From positions 200,472 through 264,471 of the forward strand of contig DDEN01000004.1 in NCBI GenBank assembly GCA_002336115.1: a stretch of 64,000 nucleotides of DNA, given 5' to 3'. The notes under the pieces were generated by a model. It did no database searches. It was not told the DNA's origin and was given only the letters and a program-made list of their open reading frames with translations. How positions within the stretch are numbered: the first letter of the stretch is position 1; the number at the start of each line of letters is the position of its first letter. Position numbers and translations under genes: made by a program. The DNA is from Chitinophagaceae bacterium UBA1953 (GTDB lineage Bacteria > Bacteroidota > Bacteroidia > Chitinophagales > Chitinophagaceae). Shown here piece by piece: positions 42,553 through 51,524 of this stretch.

Positions 42553-44265
42553 TTACCAGCTACCGCCACCGCCACCTCCAAAACCTCCGCCAGAGAAACC
42601 ACCACCTCCAAAACTTCCGCCGCTACTACCGCTGCTGCTTGGTGCACTGTAAAATGTTTTACTCATTTCATTCATGGAGTGATCAAGGCTGTTTAAAAAC
42701 ATGTACGTATTGAATGTAGTGTAATTACCCGAATACCAATTGGGAGGAGGAACATCCAATCCCTTCAATTTATCTTTCCAGGTATCAGCCATATCAAACA
42801 CAATGGCAAATGGTAATACTTTATCAAAGTAATGTTCATCTTCTTTCAGGAAAGTTGCCAGCCTGTCTTTCTCAACCGATTTAATAAATTCTTTAAAACC
42901 TGCCAGCTTTTTATACAACTCATTTCCTTTTTCTGTTTTCTTCGACATAAATGCGCCAAACAGCACAATGATGATTCCGCTTAAAATAAACGCTAAGGAA
43001 AACCAGAACGGATCGCCCCAGAATTTGATCAGATGAAAAATGCCGAAAGCTGTGCTGGCCAGTCCAAGAAAAACAAAGAAGTAACCAAAACCTCTTGAAT
43101 ATTTTACATAATAATCAGCACGGTCAACTTCGCTTTCAAGTTCACTCTTTGCTGCATTCATGGTTTTGTACAATTTATCCTTTAAACTGCTTAATGCTAC
43201 TAATGATCCTGTTTCAAATATGCCATAGAATAAAGTGCGCTCAAAAGTCATTGCCGACTCAGGAAGATCTTTCAGTTTAATGAATTCGTATTCCTTGTTC
43301 TTCACCAAACCAAGCATTGATACTGTTTCTGTTTCCTTCACCTGCAGGTAACCACCTGCACCCCAGTAGGGAATTAATGCAGTAAGATCTCTTTTATCTA
43401 ACTTGTCATCAATCACATAACCTGCAACACTTGGACTGATATTGTTTGGCGGATAAAACTCTGTTGTAATTGTGAGCTGATCATCTTTTCCCCACCTGTT
43501 CCAGGTATAATACATCAGGAAGAAAATAAATAGTGGAAGAATCAGCCATGCTAATCCACGCATCATGTAATTCTGCTTAATCAAAAACCCCTGCGGAAGA
43601 ACGATGCCAATTGTTACAGATTCGTTTGATTGCAACTGTGCAGTTGTATGCCCTGCAAATACTTTATTATTTACCCATGATGAAACTGTATTGTTTTGCT
43701 GTGATCCATACGGACCCGTTGCTACAAAAAACGATGTAGTGCTTTTTAATGAATCATAAAGATTAACCGTGAAGTTGACAGAATCAATGGTTGTTTGCCA
43801 TTGATCGCCGATTACATTAAAATAAAGTTCAGACCTGTCTTTAAAAAAGTTGATGGCATTCAGTAAACGGTAATGAATGATGTATTCCTGGTCGCCTTCA
43901 ACATAACGGTTTTTATTGCCGATTTTAATTTCTTTATAATCGCCCTGGTTTGAAACAGAATAATCCCAATCCTTTACACTGATATCTTCAATGATTGTTT
44001 TGGTATAACCATTTGATTCAAGTTGACGATCTGCTTTCTCCGTTCCGGCCGGTAATGGAGCCAGGCGATATTTATAAGGAATACTTCTGAACAGTCCATG
44101 ATGACTTTCAAAGAAATTAACATGAATGTCTTCCGTAATATCCAGCGATGCATCTTTGTTAACAAGAACATTTACATCGTACTGTTTAATGGTAAAACCT
44201 CCCTGTGCATTTGCAACAAAACTGATTGCAATGCAACAGAGAAGTTGCAGGAGGAATGTTTTCAC
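42553..44265 (-). CDS. DUF2207 domain membrane protein
   Basis: 570 aa. A signal-type N-terminus (FLLQLLCCIAISFVANAQ) precedes an extracytoplasmic beta-rich DUF2207 domain (FTIKQYDVNVLVNKDASLDITEDIHVNF). Transmembrane helices follow at about 240-260 (GLAWLILPLFIFFLMYYTWN) and around 400-445, then a cytoplasmic segment and a Gly/Ser-rich tail (SSGGSFGGGGFSGGGFGGGG). This organisation is standard for DUF2207 proteins, which are often encoded with LemA, as here (10-nt gap). Function unknown; an envelope role is likely. Confidence 0.88.
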   Translation of the reverse strand: MKTFLLQLLCCIAISFVANAQGGFTIKQYDVNVLVNKDASLDITEDIHVNFFESHHGLFRSIPYKYRLAPLPAGTEKADRQLESNGYTKTIIEDISVKDWDYSVSNQGDYKEIKIGNKNRYVEGDQEYIIHYRLLNAINFFKDRSELYFNVIGDQWQTTIDSVNFTVNLYDSLKSTTSFFVATGPYGSQQNNTVSSWVNNKVFAGHTTAQLQSNESVTIGIVLPQGFLIKQNYMMRGLAWLILPLFIFFLMYYTWNRWGKDDQLTITTEFYPPNNISPSVAGYVIDDKLDKRDLTALIPYWGAGGYLQVKETETVSMLGLVKNKEYEFIKLKDLPESAMTFERTLFYGIFETGSLVALSSLKDKLYKTMNAAKSELESEVDRADYYVKYSRGFGYFFVFLGLASTAFGIFHLIKFWGDPFWFSLAFILSGIIIVLFGAFMSKKTEKGNELYKKLAGFKEFIKSVEKDRLATFLKEDEHYFDKVLPFAIVFDMADTWKDKLKGLDVPPPNWYSGNYTTFNTYMFLNSLDHSMNEMSKTFYSAPSSSGSSGGSFGGGGFSGGGFGGGGGGSW

Positions 44266-44275
44266 TATTGGTGTT

Positions 44276-44833
44276 TTAAAACTTTACTTCTACATTTTTT
44301 GCTTCTTCAGGTGAATCGAGTTCAAAAAACTCACGGGCTTTAAAGCCGGTCATGTTTGCAACAAGCACACCGGGGAACTGCTGAATAGAAGTATTGAAAT
44401 CACGCACAGTGGCATTGTAATACCTGCGTGCGCTGCTGAGATCGGTTTCGATGTTTTGTAAAGCTGTCTGTAGTTCTAAGAATTGAGCATTCGCTTTCAG
44501 ATCGGGATAGCTTTCTGCAATAGCCAGCAAACCCCTTAACGCACCACCTAATTGCTGGTTGGCTGCGGCCATACCAGCTACATCGCCGGGAGCAACTGCA
44601 ACGGCAGCATTGCGTGCCTGCACCACTTTTTCCAACGTCTGGCTTTCATGTGCTGCATAACCTTTTACTGTATTCACAAGGTTGGGAATAAGGTCAAAAC
44701 GTTTTTTGAGAAACACACTGATATCGCTCCATGCGTTATCAATTTTAATTTTTGCTTTTACCATTCCATTGTACATGCCAATGAACCATAAAACAAGCAA
44801 TACGATGATACCGAGGATAATGAGGAGTGCCAT
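44276..44833 (-). CDS. LemA family protein
   Basis: 185 aa. An N-terminal transmembrane helix (LLIILGIIVLLVLWFIGMYNGMV) is followed by the LemA helical domain: IDNAWSDISVFLKKRFDLIPNLVNTVKGYAAHE, LLAIAESYPDLKANAQFLELQ, ETDLSSARRYYNATVRDFNTSIQQFPG. The function of LemA is unresolved. It heads a two-gene unit with DUF2207. A -7-like TAACTTTCG lies about 25 nt upstream of the ATG. The strong hairpin upstream (44964-44990) isolates it from secDF. Confidence 0.93.
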   Translation of the reverse strand: MALLIILGIIVLLVLWFIGMYNGMVKAKIKIDNAWSDISVFLKKRFDLIPNLVNTVKGYAAHESQTLEKVVQARNAAVAVAPGDVAGMAAANQQLGGALRGLLAIAESYPDLKANAQFLELQTALQNIETDLSSARRYYNATVRDFNTSIQQFPGVLVANMTGFKAREFFELDSPEEAKNVEVKF

Positions 44834-44963
44834 TTGTATAAATTTTATTCCGAAAGTTAGTGAACAAGTTGAGAAATATGATAATTATTTATGCTGTAAA
44901 TAGATAGCTTTTGATGGAAGATTGAATTCTATTTCTTTCACTTATGTGATTTGCCCAAAAAGA

Positions 44964-44997
44964 AAACCCCGACTAATGTGGTCGGGGTTTCTTTTTT
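44964..44997. terminator. Bidirectional intrinsic terminator downstream of secDF
   Basis: AAACCCCGAC (44964-44973) and GTCGGGGTTT (44981-44990), a perfect 10-bp stem with a 7-nt loop. T-rich runs flank it on both strands (CTTTTTTATT on plus; TTCTTTTT on minus). It lies 16 nt after the secDF stop on the minus strand. Confidence 0.88.
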
Positions 44998-45006
44998 ATT
45001 AAGCAA

Positions 45007-48000
45007 TTAGTTGATCGAATGCCTTGCTTTTGCAAGGGTTTTATCTTTCTCGGGTTGCCCCAATGGTTTGTTCTTTGAAAAGTCAATAAGTATGGGGGCA
45101 GCTACGAAAACTGAAGAGTATGTACCTGTTACCACACCAATTAACATTGCAAAGGCAAAACCTCTTGTTACTTCACCTCCAAACATAAAGAGGATCAGCA
45201 ATGTTAAGAACACAGTTAGTGAAGTCATAATGGTACGTGCCAAAGTATCGTTCACTGCTTTATTGATAATCGTTGCTTTGTCCTGACCAAACATTGTACG
45301 GCTGTATTCACGTACACGGTCAAATACAATTACCGTATCATTCATTGAAAAACCAATCACGGTTAATATCGCAGCAATAAAGTGCTGGTCTATTTCGAGC
45401 GGGAAGGGAACAATGTTTCTCAAGAAAGAGAATACAGTTAATGTTACCAATACGTCGTGCAGCAACGCAATAATTGTACCCAGTGAATATCTCCAGTCAC
45501 GGAAACGGATGAAGATATAAAGGGTAATTGCAAGTAAGCTGAGAATGGTAGCCCAGATTGCACCTTTTTTCAGGTCATCAGAAATAGTAGGCTGTACTGT
45601 TTGAGAGCTTTGCTTGAAATGCTTATCGAACTGCTGATAAGTAGTGCCTGTTGGTAAAAATTTAGTTAACCCTTCAAACAACTTGCTTTCAACCAAAGAA
45701 TCAACATGCTGACCTGGTTGCTCAATCAAATAATCAGTGGTAATATTGAGTTGTTTGCTGGTGCCAACAGTTTTAATAACCGGGAATTTGCCCAATACTT
45801 TGTTCAGTTCATCAGCCACTTCCTGGTTTTTCATTTCCTTTTCAAATTTCACTGTGTAGCTGCGTCCTCCACGGAATTCTACACCATAATCAAAACCATT
45901 GAATATTGAACTTACTCCAAGTATCAATACAACCAGAGAAATGCCATAAGCAACTTTTCTGTATTCAATGAATTTATAAGCAGCATGTTTAAATATGCGG
46001 CGTGAAATTGCTGTAAAATATTCAAAGTGACGTTTCTTGTTGGTGTAAAAATCAGTAATTAACCTTGAAACAAGGATACCACAGAATAAGCTGAGAAGAA
46101 TACCAATGATCTGGGTAGTTGCAAAACCTTTAACGGGGCCAAGACCAAAATAGAGCAGGATAATGGCAGTCAACAATGTGGTTACGTGTGCATCAAGTAC
46201 GGGTGCAAGGGAGCGTTTATAGCCATCTTCCACTGCCAATTGATAACTTTTCCCCTTCGTCAACTCTTCTTTAATACGTTCAAAAATGATTACGTTAGTA
46301 TCAACTGCCATACCAATTGTGAGTACCAAACCGGCAATACCGGCTGCAGTTAATGTAGCACCAAATGAACTCAATACACCTATTGTAAACAGCAGGTTCA
46401 GGATTAACGCTGTATTAGCAACCCATCCTGCTGTATTATAGTAAATGAGCATCAATACGAAGATGACAATAAAGGAAATAATGAAAGACATTGCACCTCC
46501 TTTAATTGCCTCACGCCCCAGAGTTGGGCCTACAACCTGTTCCTGAACAATTTTAGCCGGAGCAGGTAATTTACCTGTTCTTAAAATACTTGCAAGGTCA
46601 GTTGCTTCCTGAATTGAGAAACTTCCGCTGATTTGTGAATTACCTCCTGCAATTGCGCCATTGTTAACACCGGGAGCAGAATAAACATAGTTATCAAGAG
46701 CTATGGCAATGGCATAATGCTTATTGAATGCATCACCAGTCATTTTTTCCCAGATCTTAGCACCGGCATTGTTCATGCTCATGCTTACAAGTACTTCATT
46801 ATTACGCTGGTCAAAATCCTGTCTTGCGTCAGTAATATATTCACCTGTTAATTTCGGCCCTTCAGAACCTGCAACTGTTTTAATAGCAAAAACCTGTAAA
46901 AGACTTTCACCTTTCTTGTTTTTCCCTTCAGGTTTTGCACCATAAAGGAAGCGAAGGGTAGAAGGGATTGCAGATTTAACAATATCGAGATTAATATATT
47001 TCGAGAAAACGGCTGTATCTGAAATTCTGATTAAACCAACAGTAGCAGAACTGAAACCTTTTGCCTGGCCATCAAGTTGCTGAGCAAGCAACGAAGAAAC
47101 GGGCTGTTCTGAAACAGAAGCATTTTTTGCTGTGTCGATTTTTGCTACAGATCCGGTTGTGTCTGGTTTAGTGGTATCGGTTACGGCACCGCTCAGGTAA
47201 GCTTTTACTTTCTGATCCATGATCGAAAGACTTTGCAAAACAGTTCTGTCGTTCTGGTCATTTACAGTGTATGTTTCCCAGAATTCCAGGTTGGCTGTAG
47301 CCTGTAAAAATTTACGTACACGCTCCGGATCATCTACACCCGCCAGTTCAACTGTAATAATTCCTTTATTTTCATCATAACTGATGTTAGGCTGTGCCAC
47401 ACCAAACTGATCGATACGGGCAGTTAAGCGGTCGTATGTTCTTTTAATAGCATCTTTTGCCTCAACACGTATAGCATCAATTACGGCACCATTGCCGGCA
47501 TCTATCTTAATGTTTTTGTTTTTTCCACTTGCAAACAGAGGCGCAAGTTTGCCACCGTTTGAAACTTCACTGTATGCCTGTTCAAAAAGAGTAACATAAT
47601 CAGCATCACTGTTCTTTTTCTTTTGAGTTGCAATATCCAGCGCTTTGTTCAAAAGGAGATCTTTTGGGTTATTACTCATGGAGCGGATCAATCCGTCAAG
47701 TCCTACTTCAAGCGTAACATTCATACCACCTTGCAAATCCAGACCAAGATTGAGTTCCTGCTCTGTTGCCTTCTGGTAAGTAATGTTGGGATAAAGAACC
47801 GGTACGTTGAAGATTGTTTTTTCTTTCAGACTGTCAATGTAGCGACGGTAAACCGCATTTACTGCAGAGTCCTTACTGTCAGCCGAAACACTACCGAAGT
47901 TCTTTTTTACAAACTGTTCTGCCCGGGCTTTCTGTTTGCTTTCAAAGCTGTTTACAATCCAGGTAAAACTCAATTGATAAACTGAGATCAGGATTAAAGC

Positions 48001-48036
48001 AATCGCAAAAAACCTTACCAAACCTTTCAGTGCCAT
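45007..48036 (-). CDS. secDF: Fused protein-translocation subunit SecDF
   Basis: 1009 aa from ATG 48036. The SecD half has an N-terminal transmembrane helix, LGLDLQGGMNVTLEV, a large periplasmic P1-like domain with an extra Ser/Thr/Asp-rich insert, and the RND-like membrane block with LTIGMAVDTNVIIFERIKEEL. The SecF half has FNGFDYGVEFRGGRSYTVKF and VIGFSMNDTVIVFDRVREY. Fusion of SecD and SecF is normal for Bacteroidota. The frame is open to 48075, but a TATCTTTGC promoter (48072-48080) overlaps that start. The protein uses the proton-motive force to assist Sec export. The gene is monocistronic with its own terminator. Confidence 0.96.
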   Translation of the reverse strand: MALKGLVRFFAIALILISVYQLSFTWIVNSFESKQKARAEQFVKKNFGSVSADSKDSAVNAVYRRYIDSLKEKTIFNVPVLYPNITYQKATEQELNLGLDLQGGMNVTLEVGLDGLIRSMSNNPKDLLLNKALDIATQKKKNSDADYVTLFEQAYSEVSNGGKLAPLFASGKNKNIKIDAGNGAVIDAIRVEAKDAIKRTYDRLTARIDQFGVAQPNISYDENKGIITVELAGVDDPERVRKFLQATANLEFWETYTVNDQNDRTVLQSLSIMDQKVKAYLSGAVTDTTKPDTTGSVAKIDTAKNASVSEQPVSSLLAQQLDGQAKGFSSATVGLIRISDTAVFSKYINLDIVKSAIPSTLRFLYGAKPEGKNKKGESLLQVFAIKTVAGSEGPKLTGEYITDARQDFDQRNNEVLVSMSMNNAGAKIWEKMTGDAFNKHYAIAIALDNYVYSAPGVNNGAIAGGNSQISGSFSIQEATDLASILRTGKLPAPAKIVQEQVVGPTLGREAIKGGAMSFIISFIVIFVLMLIYYNTAGWVANTALILNLLFTIGVLSSFGATLTAAGIAGLVLTIGMAVDTNVIIFERIKEELTKGKSYQLAVEDGYKRSLAPVLDAHVTTLLTAIILLYFGLGPVKGFATTQIIGILLSLFCGILVSRLITDFYTNKKRHFEYFTAISRRIFKHAAYKFIEYRKVAYGISLVVLILGVSSIFNGFDYGVEFRGGRSYTVKFEKEMKNQEVADELNKVLGKFPVIKTVGTSKQLNITTDYLIEQPGQHVDSLVESKLFEGLTKFLPTGTTYQQFDKHFKQSSQTVQPTISDDLKKGAIWATILSLLAITLYIFIRFRDWRYSLGTIIALLHDVLVTLTVFSFLRNIVPFPLEIDQHFIAAILTVIGFSMNDTVIVFDRVREYSRTMFGQDKATIINKAVNDTLARTIMTSLTVFLTLLILFMFGGEVTRGFAFAMLIGVVTGTYSSVFVAAPILIDFSKNKPLGQPEKDKTLAKARHSIN

Positions 48037-48071
48037 AATTAGAGATATTAATTGGGTTCTTTTTAAGGACG

Positions 48072-48080
48072 GCAAAGATA
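48072..48080 (-). promoter_or_regulatory. -7 element of secDF
   Basis: Minus-strand TATCTTTGC matches TAnnTTTGC exactly. No clear TTG lies at the ideal -33 spacing. It gives a leader of about 30 nt before ATG 48036. Confidence 0.55.
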
Positions 48081-48171
48081 GGGGATTCAGACTGAAAGCG
48101 AGCAGCCTGAATGTACTGTTTTCAATCAGTTAAAAGCAGGCAGAGTTGGGCTTTATGTGTTATTTTTGGGT

Positions 48172-49434
48172 ATGTTTAAAACAGCAGGGCTTTTTTTTAC
48201 CGTAGTGGCTGGCTCTCTCTTCCTTCAGGCTTGTAAAACAACTCATCAGGTGGTAGCGGAAAAAGAAAATTTTCTGGAACAACTTATGGCTGCTAACCCT
48301 TCAGCGTTCAGTCATATTCTTGCCAACAGAGATTCATTGAAAGTACAAGTCATTTATTCCAAAATTGACCGGGATAAAAAAAATCAGCCGCATTTTACTG
48401 ATTATTACTTCAACGTAAATAAGCGTTATTTTTATCCAGCATCAACTGTTAAAATGCCGGTTGCTTTTCTGGCACTTGAAAAGCTTAATCAGTTGGGAAT
48501 TTCCCGTAACACCACTTTTATTACCGAAAAAGGTTATTCAGGTCAAACTGCTGTTTATAATGATCCAACTACTGCTGATGGCAGGCCGACGATTGAACAC
48601 TATATCAAAAAAATATTTACTGTAAGTGATAATGATGCCAATAACCGGCTTTATGAATTTCTGGGTCAGCAATATCTTCACGATCAGCTTAGAAAAAAAG
48701 GATATAACGATGTGCAGATTATCCGCCGCCTTTCCATTAATATGACAGAAGATGAGCATCGTACTACAAACCCGGTATCGTTCAGAGACAGTTCGGGGAA
48801 CGTTATTTATGAACAGCCGCTTACTAAAAGCAATCTGCCATATATTAACCGTACTGATAAAATCGGAAAAGGTTATATGAATGATGAAGAGGTGTTGGTC
48901 AATGAGCCTATGGATTTTAGCCGTAAAAACAGAATTTACCTGACTGACCTGCACCAGATTTTGCGTAGCGTTCTTTTTCCAGAATCGGTACAGCCGGAAC
49001 AACGTTTTAATATTGCAGAGAGCGATTACCGTTTTTTGTACCAATACATGAGCCAGTTGCCATCGGAAACCAAATATCCAGAATATGATACGTCGGAATT
49101 TTATGATTCCTATTGCAAGTATCTCATGTTTGGAAGTATGCAGCATCAGCCATTGCCCAAGCAGATCAGAAGTTTTAATAAGCCCGGCTGGTCGTATGGT
49201 TTTTTAACGGATGTAGCTTATATCATTGATTTTGATAAGAATGTTGAGTTTATGCTCAGTGCTGTGATCTATTGCAATTCAGACGGAATTTTGAACGATG
49301 ATAAATACGATTATGAAACGGTTGGGTTGCCATTTCTGACAGAACTTGGTAAAGCGATTTATGAATATGAATTGAAACGTAACCGGAAATTTAACCCCGA
49401 TCTATCTAAATTTAAAGTAACATACGATAAATGA
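48172..49434 (+). CDS. Serine hydrolase, class A beta-lactamase-like lipoprotein
   Basis: 420 aa from ATG 48172. A lipoprotein-like signal (TAGLFFTVVAGSLFLQAC) precedes a beta-lactamase2-type domain with the SxxK motif in YPASTVKMPVAFLALEKL (Ser near 92) and the SDN motif in TVSDNDANNRLYEFLG (near 155). A convincing ExxLN omega loop and KTG box are not obvious; KPGWSYG may stand in for KTG. It is therefore probably not a true beta-lactamase. A D,D-peptidase or esterase role is possible. Five residues of extra frame upstream are rejected. A TATTTTTGG element ends two bases before the start. It overlaps the DUF4397 gene by 4 nt. Confidence 0.83.
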   Translation: MFKTAGLFFTVVAGSLFLQACKTTHQVVAEKENFLEQLMAANPSAFSHILANRDSLKVQVIYSKIDRDKKNQPHFTDYYFNVNKRYFYPASTVKMPVAFLALEKLNQLGISRNTTFITEKGYSGQTAVYNDPTTADGRPTIEHYIKKIFTVSDNDANNRLYEFLGQQYLHDQLRKKGYNDVQIIRRLSINMTEDEHRTTNPVSFRDSSGNVIYEQPLTKSNLPYINRTDKIGKGYMNDEEVLVNEPMDFSRKNRIYLTDLHQILRSVLFPESVQPEQRFNIAESDYRFLYQYMSQLPSETKYPEYDTSEFYDSYCKYLMFGSMQHQPLPKQIRSFNKPGWSYGFLTDVAYIIDFDKNVEFMLSAVIYCNSDGILNDDKYDYETVGLPFLTELGKAIYEYELKRNRKFNPDLSKFKVTYDK

Positions 49435-50144
49435 TGAAGTCAAGTTTTGCAGTGTACTTATTGTTCATTGTTATTTTATTTGCATGCAGCAAGAAAGACC
49501 CGGTACCAGGTACAACTTCAGGTTTATTGGTGGTTAATGCATCACCCAATGCAGGTAGTATTTCTGTATTACAGAATCTGAAATCAGTTGGTGATTATTC
49601 TTATCTCACAGGCACTTCAAATGCTGCTCAATATGTAACTGTTGACAGCGGGTTCAATAATTATAAGGTTAACAAAGCCGGAGTAGAATACAGTAATATT
49701 TTATATTCAAACAGCGATCAGCATTTTTCCCTGTTTGTGTATGATACGCTTGTATCTGGAAAAGTTAAAAGCTTTTTCCTGAAAGATGAAGTTGATTCAA
49801 CCGGTATGGGAAACACTTCTAAAATAAGAGTTGTGCAGGTTAGCCCTGATGCAGATACATTATATCTCGTTACTACTGCATTAGCAAATGGTTCAGATTC
49901 TGCATTTTCCGGCGCTCCTTATTTCGGTAGTTATTCAACAGCAGAAATTTACAACAGTTCCGGATATGAAAGTTTTTATACGGGTGTTTGGCCGGTTAAA
50001 GTGTACAGCACGCTTACAAAATCGTACATCCGCACCTATCTGTTCAATTTTGAAAAAGGAAGTATTTACTCTTTTGTTTTTAAAGGTTACTTGAGCAGAG
50101 GCGGGGCTGACTCACTTTCACTTTCAGTAATTAAGCATAACTAA
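49431..50144 (+). CDS. DUF4397-like lipoprotein
   Basis: 237 aa. The lipoprotein signal (SSFAVYLLFIVILFAC) is followed by SKKD. The body resembles DUF4397: GLLVVNASPNAGSISVLQN at the start, VRVVQVSPDADTLYL-like repeats (IRVVQVSPDADTLYLV) and a Y-rich C-terminal strand region. Function unknown, probably exposed on the surface. It begins inside the stop codon of the hydrolase gene (ATGATGA), so translation is coupled, and it ends in a short intergenic region before the aminotransferase. Confidence 0.78.
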   Translation: MMKSSFAVYLLFIVILFACSKKDPVPGTTSGLLVVNASPNAGSISVLQNLKSVGDYSYLTGTSNAAQYVTVDSGFNNYKVNKAGVEYSNILYSNSDQHFSLFVYDTLVSGKVKSFFLKDEVDSTGMGNTSKIRVVQVSPDADTLYLVTTALANGSDSAFSGAPYFGSYSTAEIYNSSGYESFYTGVWPVKVYSTLTKSYIRTYLFNFEKGSIYSFVFKGYLSRGGADSLSLSVIKHN

Positions 50145-50210
50145 CAGGCAATAGCCATTTGTGTAGTAAATTGCTCCGCAATCAAATAATTCAGCAAATA
50201 ATCCTTTAAA

Positions 50211-51401
50211 ATGAAACTTTCTTCCCTGTTAGACAGGTTCAGTGAACCCGAAACTTTAAAAATGGCAAAGCTCGGCCGTGAATTAAGAGCGAAAGGTATT
50301 GATGTGATTGACCTCAGCCTTGGCGAACCCGATTTCGATACACCACAGCATATTAAAGATTCTGCAAAAAAAGCTGTTGACGATAACTATAGCCATTACA
50401 CCCCGGTTGCAGGTTATCTTGATTTGCGTGAAGCAGTTTGTACCAAATTAAAACGTGATAATAATCTCGACTATAAACCTGAAAACATTGTTGTATCAAC
50501 CGGTGCCAAGCAAAGCTTAGCCAATGTGATTCTTGCAACTGTTGATAAAGATGATGAAGTGATTATCCCTGCTCCGTTTTGGGTAACTTACTCTGAACTG
50601 GTGAAAATTGCCGGTGGTATTCCTGTTATTCTTCCTACAAATAGAGAAAATAAATACAAAATTTCTGCTGCTGAACTGGAAGCTGCTATTACTCCAAAAA
50701 GTAAAGTATTCCTGTTTTCTTCACCTTGTAACCCTTCTGGCTCTGTTTACAGCAAGGACGAATTAAAGTCATTGGCTGATGTATTTGCAAAGAATCCAGA
50801 AATATTCATTATCTCCGATGAAATTTATGAATACATCAACTTCGTTGGCAAGCATGAAAGCATTGCACAGTTTGATGCAATCAAAGACCAAGTGATTATT
50901 GTAAATGGTTTGAGTAAAGGTTATGCAATGACAGGTTACCGTCTTGGTTACATTGCAGCAAATGTTGACGTGGCTAAAGGTTGTGAAAAACTGCAAGGTC
51001 AGTTTACAAGCGGTACCAATGCCGTTACACAAAGAGCTGCTATAGATGCACTGATCGGCGACCAGGCTCCAACTGTTGCCATGACCAAAGAATTTGAACG
51101 CAGAAAGAAAAGAGTGATGGAACTCATCAGCGAAGTACCAGGTTGGAGCGTTGCTGAACCTGATGGTGCTTTCTACGTTTTTCCACAGGTTGATTCTTAC
51201 TTTGGTAAGTCAAATGGTGATGAAAAAATTGAAAATGCAGATGATCTGTGTATGTATTTACTGAATACGGCACATGTATCAACAGTAACAGGTCGTGCAT
51301 TTGGTACACCTAACTGTATCCGTTTGTCATTTGCTAACAGTCTCGAAAAAATCGAAACAGCTTACGCAAGAATTAAAGATGCATTGGCAAAACTGAAATA
51401 A
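50211..51401 (+). CDS. Aspartate aminotransferase (class I PLP aminotransferase)
   Basis: 396 aa, subgroup I-beta-type aspartate/prephenate aminotransferase. Seen: VIDLSLGEPDFDTPQHI, the PLP-pocket VSTGAKQSLANV, APFWVTYSELV, SSPCNPSGSVYSKDEL, IISDEIYEYINF and the Schiff-base lysine in VNGLSKGYAMTGYRLGY (near 235), ending with IRLSFANSLEKIETAY. It interconverts aspartate and oxaloacetate in the cytoplasm. TAAATTGC about 30 nt upstream of the start is a weak -7 candidate. A hairpin terminator follows at 51455. Confidence 0.93.
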   Translation: MKLSSLLDRFSEPETLKMAKLGRELRAKGIDVIDLSLGEPDFDTPQHIKDSAKKAVDDNYSHYTPVAGYLDLREAVCTKLKRDNNLDYKPENIVVSTGAKQSLANVILATVDKDDEVIIPAPFWVTYSELVKIAGGIPVILPTNRENKYKISAAELEAAITPKSKVFLFSSPCNPSGSVYSKDELKSLADVFAKNPEIFIISDEIYEYINFVGKHESIAQFDAIKDQVIIVNGLSKGYAMTGYRLGYIAANVDVAKGCEKLQGQFTSGTNAVTQRAAIDALIGDQAPTVAMTKEFERRKKRVMELISEVPGWSVAEPDGAFYVFPQVDSYFGKSNGDEKIENADDLCMYLLNTAHVSTVTGRAFGTPNCIRLSFANSLEKIETAYARIKDALAKLK

Positions 51402-51405
51402 GTGA

Positions 51406-51454
51406 AATAGAAACACTGATTGCACAGATTAGTGTGGATGTTCACTGATAAATA
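51406..51454. repeat. Repeat-like sequence resembling 32433-32485
   Basis: ATAGAAACACTGATTGCACAG followed by ATTAGTG...CACTGATAAATAAAA. It shares the ATAGAAACAC..GAT...CAGAT...GATAA..AAAA framework with the copy at 32433-32485. I infer that this is a degenerate dispersed intergenic repeat. Confidence 0.45.
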
Positions 51455-51482
51455 AAAACACATTAGGCTTAATGTGTTTTTT
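51455..51482 (+). terminator. Intrinsic terminator of the aspartate aminotransferase gene
   Basis: AAAACACATTA (51455-51465), loop GGCT, TAATGTGTTTT (51470-51480): a perfect 11-bp stem followed by TT. It is useful on both strands, as the gene on the other side is convergent. Confidence 0.85.
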
Positions 51483-51524
51483 CATGATAAAGATAAGTAG
51501 CCAATAAGAGGAAGATGAAGAGCT

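Noticed and set aside
42553..42640. Gly-rich repeat at the end of the DUF2207 gene as a DNA repeat element
   Set aside because: It is the normal Gly/Ser-rich C-terminal tail of this protein family.
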